DNA of 64,000 nt from Methylophilaceae bacterium (GTDB lineage: Bacteria; Pseudomonadota; Gammaproteobacteria; Burkholderiales; Methylophilaceae), in NCBI GenBank assembly GCA_905339275.1, contig CAJPFK010000001.1, positions 1,178,001-1,242,000 on the forward strand. Direction: 5' to 3'. Under the pieces are notes generated by a model. That model saw only the letters and a program-made list of their open reading frames with translations, was not told where the DNA came from and did not search any database. The translations under genes and the position numbers were made by a program. Of the stretch, positions 16,989 to 24,417 are shown piece after piece. Numbering within the stretch: position 1 is the stretch's first letter; each line of letters starts with the position of its first letter.

Positions 16989-17892
16989 GTGAGGCCTGTC
17001 CGTTACCACTGGATTCGCTGTTTGCGATGTTACACATAGCCGCATCAAGCTCGAACCCGATAAAGTTGAACCCGAGGGATTGGGCGGCTCGCGCTGTGGT
17101 TCCACTACCCATGAACGGGTCGCAGATAACCGCATCCGGCTCAAGCGCAGAAGCCTCGATACATTGCAGCGGCAGATCGAAGGGGAACGTCGAGCAGTGA
17201 GGGAGCTTGTTCGGCGTTTGCTTAAGCTCCCACACTGAGCCTACAGGTGGCTTCACTCGGAACGCATGGCGTTCGCTCTTTGCGAATATATAGATTCCTT
17301 CGTGACGACGATGGGGGCGGCGGCAAATACCCTCGGGAAGAGGACGAGACTTTACCCAGACGACTTCACCACGGAAGAGCCATCCAGCATCCCCCATAGC
17401 AGTCACGATGCGATAAGGAAGTGCGAGCAGGTTCCCGTACTGGAGAAAGCCTACCTTCTTGTCGATGAAGGCTTTCCGACGTCCCCGCACCTTGGTATAG
17501 GCCGAATTATTCTTGTCGAGTCCTTTGCCCTCGGCACCGAGTGAGCTGTGGACATAATCCTCTTCGCGCCAATTGATCGGCGTATTGTATGCGTCACCGA
17601 CGTTGAGCCAGAACAGCCCAGACGGCTTGAGGCATCGCATTGCCTCATTCAATATCTCGACTAGGTTCTTCACGTAGTCGCGCGGGTCAGGCTCCTGCCC
17701 CAATCCCCCATTTCCCCGCTGCCCCCAATAGGGAGGCGAGGTGACGAACATATCTATACATTCGTCTGGCATCGCCCTTAGCCCAGTCAAGCAATCGACG
17801 TTATGGGTCGCGTTGAGCTGCCAAGAGCCAAGGGTTTCGTTTTTTGTGTCCAAGTCTTCCAACTTATAAACCTCCGCTGTGGGGCACAGCAT
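16975..17892 (-). CDS. DNA methyltransferase of the R-M pair, probably N4-cytosine
   Basis: A SAM-dependent DNA methyltransferase of 305 residues in the beta order: catalytic motif IV TSPPYWGQRG at residues 51-60, the target-recognition region in the middle, then the SAM-binding DPFMGSGTT at 258-266. The SPPYW form is typical of N4-cytosine enzymes such as those paired with CCGG-core nucleases. It protects host DNA from the convergent endonuclease. ATG 17892 is the first start; a TTG at residue 11 has a better ribosome site (GGAGG, 8 bases upstream) and may be the real one. Confidence 0.88.
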   Translation of the reverse strand: MLCPTAEVYKLEDLDTKNETLGSWQLNATHNVDCLTGLRAMPDECIDMFVTSPPYWGQRGNGGLGQEPDPRDYVKNLVEILNEAMRCLKPSGLFWLNVGDAYNTPINWREEDYVHSSLGAEGKGLDKNNSAYTKVRGRRKAFIDKKVGFLQYGNLLALPYRIVTAMGDAGWLFRGEVVWVKSRPLPEGICRRPHRRHEGIYIFAKSERHAFRVKPPVGSVWELKQTPNKLPHCSTFPFDLPLQCIEASALEPDAVICDPFMGSGTTARAAQSLGFNFIGFELDAAMCNIANSESSGNGQASLKLG

Positions 17893-17985
17893 AAGACGCC
17901 TGCGTTTGCCCGTACACCGGCACGCCGCGAATTTCGCAGGCCGCTTATGGTGTGCTTACGCCACACCTTTTACCCAACTACAAGA

Positions 17986-18006
17986 AAGCCCCGACTGGCG
18001 GGGCTT
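17986..18006. terminator. Hairpin between the methyltransferase and the island tRNA
   Basis: AAGCCCCG (17986-17993) pairs with CGGGGCTT (17999-18006) around ACTGG. On the minus strand TTTCTTG follows, on the plus strand TTCTCG. It probably stops leftward transcription that passes through the island tRNA-Ser before it reaches the methyltransferase gene. Confidence 0.7.
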
Positions 18007-18067
18007 CTCGTCTGCTACTGCAAGCACTTTGCGCACTGGTGAATTGCGCGTAAGCGCTTGTTTTTAT

Positions 18068-18155
18068 TGGCGGAGGCGGTGAGATTCGAACTCACGAACG
18101 GTTGCCCGTTGCCGGTTTTCAAGACCGGTGCAATCGACCACTCTGCCACACCTCC
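18068..18155 (-). tRNA. tRNA-Ser (anticodon TGA), complete, carried by the island
   Basis: 88 nt with encoded CCA. All parts pair: acceptor GGAGGTG/CGCCTCC, D stem GCA/TGC, anticodon stem CCGGT/ACCGG around CTTGAAA, a long variable arm AACGG/CCGTT, T stem GTGAG/CTCAC, and discriminator G. It lies inside the island, seven bases inward from the right core. It differs from the split host tRNA in the acceptor, D, anticodon and variable arms, but its T arm is identical. It decodes UCA and probably UCG/UCU, replacing the host gene (inference). Confidence 0.95.
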
Positions 18156-18162
18156 TACAACT

Positions 18163-18203
18163 GTTTTCAAGACTGTTGCCTTCAACCACTCGGCCACGCT
18201 TCC
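18163..18203 (-). pseudogene. 5' half of the host tRNA-Ser(TGA), right attachment site
   Basis: On the minus strand it begins GGAAGCGTGGCCGAGTGG, with a complete D arm (GCC/GGC) and the 5' anticodon stem ACAGT, and ends with the shared core CTTGAAAAC. The following island bases (AGTTGTA) nearly rebuild the anticodon stem with one A-A mismatch, then the complete island tRNA starts. The rest of this gene is at 9125-9182. The 5' half is thus an untranslated leader of the island tRNA transcript. Confidence 0.88.
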
Positions 18204-18210
18204 ATTTGAA

Positions 18211-18222
18211 GCGGGCATTCTA
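18211..18222 (-). promoter_or_regulatory. Probable host tRNA-Ser promoter, -10 box and GC-rich discriminator
   Basis: On the minus strand TAGAAT (18217-18222) is followed by GCCCGC (18211-18216), the GC-rich discriminator typical of stable-RNA promoters under stringent control, eight bases before the tRNA 5' end. The -35 box is weak. It lies outside the island, so it should drive the half-tRNA plus island tRNA transcript. Confidence 0.5.
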
Positions 18223-18234
18223 CCAGAACGAATT

Positions 18235-18768
18235 TCAATCGTCTTGCATTTCCACCCCGGGAAACAGGACATCGGTAAAACCAAAATTGGCAAGATCCTT
18301 GATGCGCATGGGGTAGAGAATACCATCCAGATGATCGCACTCATGCTGCACGACACGGGCGTGAAAGCCGCTGACCATACGGTCTATGGGTTTGCCATAC
18401 TGGTCGAAACCGCTGTAATGCAGGCGCTGGTGCCTTGGCACGATACCGCGCATGCCAGGCACCGAGAGGCAGCCCTCCCAGCCATTCTCCATTTCAGCGC
18501 CCAGGGGATTCAATACCGGGTTGATCAACACCGTATAGGGCACCTGCTCCGCATCAGGATAACGTGGATTTGCACCGACGCCGAAGATCACCACACGCAA
18601 GCTGGCACCGATTTGCGGAGCGGCAATGCCGGCGCCATTCATATGCGACATGGTATCTTGCATGTCCTGGATCAGCGCGTGCAATTCCGGCGTGTCGAAC
18701 CGCTCTACCGGCGCAGCTTTCTGCAACAGGACCGGATCACCCATGCGAAGAACGGTTCTAACGGCCAT
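18235..18768 (-). CDS. def: Peptide deformylase
   Basis: Removes the formyl group from the initiator Met of new proteins, using Fe2+ or a similar metal. The 177 residues carry all three motifs: [10 protein letters not shown] (45-54), EGCLS (98-102, Cys ligand) and QHECDH (141-146, two His ligands and catalytic Glu). ATG 18768 overlaps the end of the upstream phosphorylase gene by 11 bases, so the two are likely translated from one mRNA. An upstream TTG at 18777 is in frame but less likely. The gene has no fmt neighbour here. Confidence 0.95.
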   Translation of the reverse strand: MAVRTVLRMGDPVLLQKAAPVERFDTPELHALIQDMQDTMSHMNGAGIAAPQIGASLRVVIFGVGANPRYPDAEQVPYTVLINPVLNPLGAEMENGWEGCLSVPGMRGIVPRHQRLHYSGFDQYGKPIDRMVSGFHARVVQHECDHLDGILYPMRIKDLANFGFTDVLFPGVEMQDD

Positions 18769-19504
18769 GGAGCACAACCATTTGTTCCAGAAGCAGCCTC
18801 ACGCGCTGCATCGTCTCTGCGAGCACCGTCCCAATGTCTTCGTAGCGTATGCCATGCAGGCTGCTGCCACGGCCGGCAGCATGGTTGGCGACCGGACAAA
18901 TCGCTGCGTACTCGATATCCAGTTCTCGTGCCAATGCCGCTTCCGGCATGCCTGTCATGCCAACCATGGTTGCGCCATCACGTTCCAGCCGATTGATTTC
19001 CGCAGCCGTTTCCAGACGCGGACCCTGCACAGCAGCATAAACACCTCCATCGAACAAGGGTTCATCTGCTTTGATAGCGGCCTGTTTACATAGTTCTCGT
19101 ATCCGCTGGCTATAAGGCTCCGTGAAATCGATATGCCTGACAGGGAACTCGATGCCTTCGTGAAAACTTGTATTGCGGCCATGCGTATAGTCGAGGATCT
19201 GCTCCGGCAGGGCAAGCCGCCCCGGCCCCAGATCCGGATGGATACCACCTACGGTTGCAACGGCAATGATGTCCCTGACGCCTTCAGAATGCAGGGCCCA
19301 GATATTCGCACGATAGTTCACGGCATGCGGAGGGATGGTATGTCCGCCACCATGACGGGCAAGAAAAACAACCTCGCGCCCGCCAATCTCGCCAAAGACC
19401 AGGGGGGCGGATGGTTCGCCGTATGGTGTACGAATGATCTGGCGCTTGGTGACTGTAAGATTGGCCAATTGCGTCAGGCCGGTGCCACCGATAATACCAA
19501 GCAT
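18758..19504 (-). CDS. mtnP: S-methyl-5'-thioinosine / methylthioadenosine phosphorylase
   Basis: A trimeric nucleoside phosphorylase of the PNP/MTAP family that splits methylthio-nucleosides with phosphate in purine and methionine salvage. In 248 residues the N-terminal phosphate loop IIGGTGL, the [19 protein letters not shown] region, [24 protein letters not shown] and [16 protein letters not shown] are all seen. The length and motif set fit the short bacterial form, which in Pseudomonas prefers methylthioinosine; the preferred base cannot be proved here. It is followed by def with an overlap. Confidence 0.85.
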   Translation of the reverse strand: MLGIIGGTGLTQLANLTVTKRQIIRTPYGEPSAPLVFGEIGGREVVFLARHGGGHTIPPHAVNYRANIWALHSEGVRDIIAVATVGGIHPDLGPGRLALPEQILDYTHGRNTSFHEGIEFPVRHIDFTEPYSQRIRELCKQAAIKADEPLFDGGVYAAVQGPRLETAAEINRLERDGATMVGMTGMPEAALARELDIEYAAICPVANHAAGRGSSLHGIRYEDIGTVLAETMQRVRLLLEQMVVLHGR

Positions 19505-19612
19505 GAATAATCCCCAAACAACGTAACAGCCAGATTGTAACGTAAAGTTCAGGCAACTGCCTTGTGCGTGACACAGGTCGGGAGGCTTGATTTATGGCAT
19601 ACTTAGCGCGTT

Positions 19613-20470
19613 ATGAGCATCCAGAATACGCAGACTGTTGCAGGTGCCAGCCTCGCCCTCGCACAAAGTCATTACGAAAACTTCCCGGTTGCATCGGCAT
19701 TATTGCCGATGCATTTACGCAAACCGATTGGCATGATCTACGCTTTTGCGCGGCAAGCTGATGATTTTGCAGATGAAGGCAATCTGGCAACAGAGGAAAG
19801 ATTGTCATTGCTTAATGGCTTCCGCCGGGAGCTCGCCCGTATCCACGCGAAAACAACCCCTGAAACCGAGTTTTTTGTGGCGCTGCAGGCCACGATAGAA
19901 CAGCATCAGCTCCCGCTCCAGCCTTTTTATGACCTGCTGGATGCTTTCAGCCAGGATGTGGCCAAATCGCGCTACGCAGATTTTGGCGAGGTCATGGACT
20001 ATTGCCGGCGCTCGGCCAACCCGATCGGCCGCCTGCTGCTGCATCTCTATGGCATGGCAACCCCCCGTAACATCGGCATGTCGGATGCGATCTGCTCATC
20101 ATTGCAGATCATCAACTTCCTGCAGGATGTTGCTATCGATTACAAGAAGGATCGCATCTACTTCCCGCAGGACGAAATGCGCAAATACAAGATCACAGAA
20201 AGCCAGATTGCCTCGGGCAGCACGGCCGGCACATGGGGCCTGTTCATGGAATTCGAGATCAACCGTGCGAGAAGGCTGCTGCAATCGGGCGCACCGCTCG
20301 GCCTCGTTCTGCCTGGCCGCATCGGCCTGGAGATGCGCGCCATCATCGCCGGCGGCGAACGTATCCTGCAAAAACTGCATAAATCCCATGGCGACATGTT
20401 CAATCAACGCCCGGTGCTTAAGCCCTGGGATTGGACCTATATGCTCTACCGGGCAATCAGCAAACGATGA
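19613..20470 (+). CDS. hpnC: Squalene synthase component HpnC (hydroxysqualene synthase)
   Basis: HpnC turns presqualene diphosphate into hydroxysqualene in the three-enzyme bacterial squalene route. The 285 residues show the trans-prenyltransferase-like fold with Asp-rich sites RQADDFADE and LQDVAIDYKKDRIYFP. It overlaps hpnD by four bases (ATGA) and is first in an hpnC-D-E operon. No squalene-hopene cyclase lies in the window, so the end product (hopanoids or C30 carotenoids) is unknown here. Confidence 0.92.
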   Translation: MSIQNTQTVAGASLALAQSHYENFPVASALLPMHLRKPIGMIYAFARQADDFADEGNLATEERLSLLNGFRRELARIHAKTTPETEFFVALQATIEQHQLPLQPFYDLLDAFSQDVAKSRYADFGEVMDYCRRSANPIGRLLLHLYGMATPRNIGMSDAICSSLQIINFLQDVAIDYKKDRIYFPQDEMRKYKITESQIASGSTAGTWGLFMEFEINRARRLLQSGAPLGLVLPGRIGLEMRAIIAGGERILQKLHKSHGDMFNQRPVLKPWDWTYMLYRAISKR

Positions 20471-21303
20471 CTCCTCAAGAATATTGCCAGCAAAAAGCCG
20501 CGGCAAGCGGTTCCAGTTTCTACTACAGCTTTCTGTTCCTGCCCAAGCCCAAACGTCAGGCCATTACCGCGCTTTACGCTTTCTGCCGCGAAGTGGATGA
20601 CATTGCGGATGAATGCTCGGATATCCAGACAGCGCGCACCAAGCTGACATGGTGGCGTGCAGAGATTGCCAATCTTTACAGCAACCAGCCGCAGCATCCC
20701 GTGACCAAGGCTTTGGCGCCGGCGGTGCAAGCCTACGGCCTGGATGCGGAACACTTTCAGGAAATCATCGACGGCATGGAGATGGACCTGGAACAAAACC
20801 GCTATCAGGACTTCAAGCAGTTGCAGCTTTACTGCTACCGCGTCGCCAGTGTGGTCGGCCTGCTCTCTGCCTCCATCTTCGGTTTCAGCAACCGGAACAC
20901 CCTCAAGTACGCGCATGACCTCGGCATGGCATTCCAGCTAACCAATATCATTCGCGATGTCGGCGAAGATGCCAGGCGCGACCGCATCTATCTGCCGCTG
21001 GAGGAATTGGCGCAATTCGGCGTTTCAGAGCATGACATCCTGCAGGGGGTGGAGTCCGAGCAGGTGCAGAAGCTGCTCGACTTCCAGATCGAACGAGCTG
21101 AAACTTTCTACGACCATGCGTTGAACGCGTTGCCCGAAGGGGACCGGAAAGCGCAGCGTACAGGTCTTATCATGGCGGCCATTTATCGTACCCTGCTACG
21201 TGAAATCAAGGCGGATGGTGCGCAGAGAGTGCTCAATGCGAGAACATCACTGACGCCCCTGCGCAAATTCTGGCTGGCATGGACAACCTGGATTAGATTT
21301 TAA
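20467..21303 (+). CDS. hpnD: Presqualene diphosphate synthase HpnD
   Basis: Condenses two farnesyl diphosphates to presqualene diphosphate. Of the 278 residues, REVDDIADE and NIIRDVGEDARRDRIYLP are the two Mg-binding Asp-rich motifs, better conserved than in HpnC. ATG 20467 overlaps the hpnC stop; an earlier frame start at 20431 lies inside hpnC and is not used. hpnE follows after three bases. Confidence 0.92.
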   Translation: MTPQEYCQQKAAASGSSFYYSFLFLPKPKRQAITALYAFCREVDDIADECSDIQTARTKLTWWRAEIANLYSNQPQHPVTKALAPAVQAYGLDAEHFQEIIDGMEMDLEQNRYQDFKQLQLYCYRVASVVGLLSASIFGFSNRNTLKYAHDLGMAFQLTNIIRDVGEDARRDRIYLPLEELAQFGVSEHDILQGVESEQVQKLLDFQIERAETFYDHALNALPEGDRKAQRTGLIMAAIYRTLLREIKADGAQRVLNARTSLTPLRKFWLAWTTWIRF

Positions 21304-21306
21304 ACC

Positions 21307-22620
21307 ATGCCCAATGTTGCCGTGATTGGCGGCGGGTGCGCTGGCCTGGCAGCCGCATCCAGGCTTGCCGAACATCATGTTCCAGTCACCCTGTTCGAAG
21401 CGGGCCGGCAGCTCGGCGGGCGCGCTCGCAGCATCTCGTGGAAAGGGCAAACGCTGGATAACGGGCAGCATATACTGCTCGGCGCATACAGTGAAACCTT
21501 GCGGCAAATCAGGCTTTCCGGCGTTACGGAACAAGATTGTTTTCTGCGCCTGCCCTTGCAGCTCATCATGCAAGACGCATTCAAACTGAGCGCATGCCCG
21601 ATGCTGCCGGCTCCGCTGCACATCCTGCTGGCAATGCTGACTGCCCAGGGACTTTCATCGGGAGAGCGTCTTGCGGCAGTCCGCTTCATGCTGTGGCTAC
21701 GCCTGAAAAAATTCAGGCTTCCTGCAGATTTGCCATTGGGGCAGTTTCTCAGCGCGCGCCGACAACCCGTCAGGCTCGTCAAACTCCTGTGGGAGCCGCT
21801 ATGCCTAGCAGCCCTCAATACGCCCTTGAACAGGGCAAGTGCGCAGGTGTTTCTGAACGTGCTGCGGGATAGTTTTGCCGGAGCAAAGGCCGACAGCGAC
21901 CTGTTGCTGCCAAAAACCGATCTCTCCAACCTGATTGCGCAGCCGCTGGCTGATTATATTGAACATCACGGTGGACGGGTCAGGACCAACGCCATGATTT
22001 CTGCTGTCAGAAAAACCGGAACCGGCTTTTGCCTTGGCGACGCTGATGGAACCGAGCATGCATTCAGCCATGTTGTTCTGGCCATGTCGCCATTCAGGCT
22101 GGTGGACCTCATACAGGGAATCCCCGCACTGGGCGATACATCAAGGCAAGTCGCACAGTTCGTCTATCAGCCCATTTATACGATATATCTCCAGTTCCCT
22201 GCCCACGTTACGCTACCCAGCCCGATGACAGGTCTGGCGGATGCCGTTTGTCAATGGGTCTTCGACCGCGGTGTACTCTACGGCCAGCATGGCCTGCTGG
22301 CCGTTGTGATCAGCGCAGAAGGAGAGCATCAGAAGCTTACCCAGCACGACCTGGGCATATTGGTTCAGGAGGAGTTGCAACATGCCTTTCCTGGTCTCCC
22401 CCAGGCATTGTGGTTTAAAGTCATCGCCGAAAAACGCGCCACTTTTGCCTGCACGGCAGGACTGGATCGGCCGGGCTACACAACCGCCCTACCCAATCTT
22501 TATATCGCCGGCGATTATGTTGCCGGCGATTACCCGGCAACCATCGAGGGCGCAATGCGTTCAGGCCGCCAATGCGCGGAAGCCATTATCAGCAGTCAAC
22601 ATCAGGAGCATCTTCGGTAA
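21307..22620 (+). CDS. hpnE: Hydroxysqualene dehydroxylase HpnE (FAD amine-oxidase fold)
   Basis: Reductively removes the hydroxyl of hydroxysqualene to give squalene, completing the HpnCDE route. The 437 residues begin with the FAD dinucleotide motif VIGGGCAGLAAASRL and a later glutamate (LFEAG), then DNGQHILLGAY, and end with the second FAD contact LYIAGDYVAGDYPATIEGAMRSG. The stop codon directly abuts the next gene's ATG (TAAATG), so the SDR is part of this operon. Confidence 0.9.
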   Translation: MPNVAVIGGGCAGLAAASRLAEHHVPVTLFEAGRQLGGRARSISWKGQTLDNGQHILLGAYSETLRQIRLSGVTEQDCFLRLPLQLIMQDAFKLSACPMLPAPLHILLAMLTAQGLSSGERLAAVRFMLWLRLKKFRLPADLPLGQFLSARRQPVRLVKLLWEPLCLAALNTPLNRASAQVFLNVLRDSFAGAKADSDLLLPKTDLSNLIAQPLADYIEHHGGRVRTNAMISAVRKTGTGFCLGDADGTEHAFSHVVLAMSPFRLVDLIQGIPALGDTSRQVAQFVYQPIYTIYLQFPAHVTLPSPMTGLADAVCQWVFDRGVLYGQHGLLAVVISAEGEHQKLTQHDLGILVQEELQHAFPGLPQALWFKVIAEKRATFACTAGLDRPGYTTALPNLYIAGDYVAGDYPATIEGAMRSGRQCAEAIISSQHQEHLR

Positions 22621-23376
22621 ATGTCTGTCACTCCATTTCCAACCGGCTACCAGCCCCACCCCCAGCTTCTGGAAAACCGGGTCATTCTTGTTACGGGCGC
22701 CGGTCAAGGGCTGGGCAAAACCGCATCGATCGCCTTTGCCCGATATGGTGCAACGGTCATCCTGCTCGGACGCAAAACCAGAAAACTGGAATCGGTGTAT
22801 GACGAGATTCAGGCGCAAGGTTACCGCGAGCCGTTGATTTTCCCGATGGATATCGAAAAAGCCACGGATGAAGATGCCAAGGCAGTGGCGGAAGGCATTT
22901 ATCAACAGCTCGGCAGGCTGGATGGCATTCTGCACAATGCCGCACACTTCGATAACCTGAGCCCGCTGGAGATACAGACATCAGCCCAGTTTGCCAGGAT
23001 GTTTCAGGTCAATGTCATCGCGCCCTTCGCACTCACCAGGGCTTGCCTGCCGTTACTCAGGCAGGCAGAAGATGCTTCCGTGATCTTCACCTCAAGCACG
23101 TGCGGCCACCAGGCCAGCGCTTTCTGGGGTGCGCACGGCATCAGCAAGCATGCGGTTGAACACATGGCGAAAACATGGTCGCTTGAACTGGAACAGTCTC
23201 CCGGGCTGCGGATCAACACCGTGATCCCTGGCCCCGTTCAATCGCCCCAACGCAAAAAAACCCACCCGGGCGAAATGCATGAACAACTGCCAGGACCTGA
23301 CAGCCTGGTGCCGCTTTATCTCTATTTGATGGGACCGAACAGCAAGGAAGAATCCGGCAAAATCTTTTCCGCATAG
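22621..23376 (+). CDS. YciK-like short-chain dehydrogenase with catalytic Tyr replaced by His
   Basis: A 251-residue SDR with cofactor motif TGAGQGLG (25-32), a dinucleotide-binding region and the catalytic serine area FTSSTCG, closest in pattern to E. coli YciK. At the YxxxK position it has H172-GIS-K176: the usual WGAYxxSK is WGAHGISK. The NNAG motif is also altered to HNAAH. It may be inactive or use another proton donor. It is translated directly after hpnE, so a role with the squalene operon is possible but unproved; in other bacteria yciK-like genes are not tied to hopanoids. Confidence 0.8.
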   Translation: MSVTPFPTGYQPHPQLLENRVILVTGAGQGLGKTASIAFARYGATVILLGRKTRKLESVYDEIQAQGYREPLIFPMDIEKATDEDAKAVAEGIYQQLGRLDGILHNAAHFDNLSPLEIQTSAQFARMFQVNVIAPFALTRACLPLLRQAEDASVIFTSSTCGHQASAFWGAHGISKHAVEHMAKTWSLELEQSPGLRINTVIPGPVQSPQRKKTHPGEMHEQLPGPDSLVPLYLYLMGPNSKEESGKIFSA

Positions 23377-23403
23377 TGCCTGGGCTGCTGTCGCCCTTCG
23401 TCA

Positions 23404-24117
23404 CTAGAACGTCATGCAGACTGTGTACTGCAGGTTGTTGGCGATCAGGGATGTTTCTGTAGAAGGCCCCGGCATGCTGCCACTTTGGATTGCCCGCATT
23501 GCGCCCCGGTGCGTCTGGCCGTCATCAAGCGCGATATCCATCAACTTGGCGAGCTTCCCCGAAATTTGATCAGAACAGATCACCAGCGCGTGGGTAAGAT
23601 TGGCATCCGTTATCCCGCCTGCATTGAAAGCCGCTGTACTTTGAATGCCGATGCGGCCGCCCTCCAGGTTTTTCGGAGAGGACTGTGTCTGGTCAACTTC
23701 AGAAAAAAAGCTGACGGCACCGGATGTCAATCCTGAAAGCCTCAGGTGCTGCCAAACCAGGAAAGACTCATCGCTTACGTTTGCCGAATTCCAGTTGCCA
23801 TCAATCACGCCGTTACCCGTCGCCGATCCGTCACCTGCCAGCAAGCCCTCCGGGAATCGCTGATCGGCACGCGGGTCATCTCCAGGCAGCACGCGGTATT
23901 TGTCCTGGTAGCCGTAAATCATGGTCTGAACATCGTTGAAATCCTGGCACAGTTTTTTAACCTTGCTGCTGACAATCAATTCATAGCCATTCAATACGCT
24001 GACGATCATCAACCCCATGATCGTAATGACCGTTGCCATCTCGATCAGTGTGAATCCGCAAGCGCTGTGCCGGCCCAGGCATCCCTTGCTTCCGCATTTT
24101 CCCGGCTTAACAATCAT
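23404..24117 (-). CDS. Type II/IV pseudopilin-like protein, orphan
   Basis: A prepilin with the processing motif ACG|FTLIEMATVITIMGL: cleavage after Gly, then the hydrophobic N-terminal helix with Glu at +5. The remaining about 200 residues form a soluble domain with two Cys near the ends (KLCQDF, TVCMTF). ATG 24117 gives a 21-residue leader; an upstream ATG at 24183 would make it 43, unusually long. No other pilus or secretion genes are nearby, so its partner machine is elsewhere. Confidence 0.75.
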   Translation of the reverse strand: MIVKPGKCGSKGCLGRHSACGFTLIEMATVITIMGLMIVSVLNGYELIVSSKVKKLCQDFNDVQTMIYGYQDKYRVLPGDDPRADQRFPEGLLAGDGSATGNGVIDGNWNSANVSDESFLVWQHLRLSGLTSGAVSFFSEVDQTQSSPKNLEGGRIGIQSTAAFNAGGITDANLTHALVICSDQISGKLAKLMDIALDDGQTHRGAMRAIQSGSMPGPSTETSLIANNLQYTVCMTF

Positions 24118-24334
24118 CCACCAACCTACCATCAGATTTATCAGAACAGATTGCCTTGTGCAAAAGCCATTCCACATCCGCATTCACGCGGGTTATACAA
24201 AAATCCATATAACCTATTGATTTATTTTATTTTTATATAGAACGGAAAAATGCCATAAAACCAGCGAAGGCTGCATGAGTCTTATTCGTGACATGTCTGA
24301 CATAATTTCATCAGAATGAGGCGATTCAATATTG

Positions 24335-24358
24335 ATGCCTTGCTGAACAGCAAGGCAT
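24335..24358. repeat. 10-bp stem hairpin behind radA, in a 300-base gap
   Basis: ATGCCTTGCT (24335-24344) pairs perfectly with AGCAAGGCAT (24349-24358) around GAAC. There is no T run on either strand, so it is not a standard terminator. The rest of 24118-24417 is AT-rich, with no gene that I can support. Confidence 0.4.
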
Positions 24359-24417
24359 ATGTTGCGCTACAAGGGCAACTGTCCGGGAATGTGGGCCAGA
24401 GAACCAGCCGAAGCTAA

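Larger units (their letters stand above)
9174..18171 (+). mobile_element. 9-kb integrative island in tRNA-Ser(TGA)
   Basis: The island is bounded by the direct repeat GTTTTCAAG (9174-9182 and 18163-18171), which is the anticodon loop of the host tRNA-Ser. About 8989 bases separate the two core starts. It carries a tyrosine integrase next to the left end, an AlpA-like HTH gene, a RepA-like helicase, unknown small proteins, a type II restriction-modification pair, and its own complete tRNA-Ser at the right end. Bases 9183-9446, left of the integrase, hold no gene I can support and are likely the integrase arm-site and promoter region. No conjugation genes are visible, so transfer would need a helper (inference). 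Confidence 0.88.

Noticed and set aside
18058-18996. Long rightward ORF of 312 residues
   Set aside because: It begins in antisense to tRNA-Ser and runs antisense through def and the phosphorylase gene; its product has no family character.
24335-24358. Terminator of radA
   Set aside because: Good stem but no T run on either strand; listed only as a hairpin.
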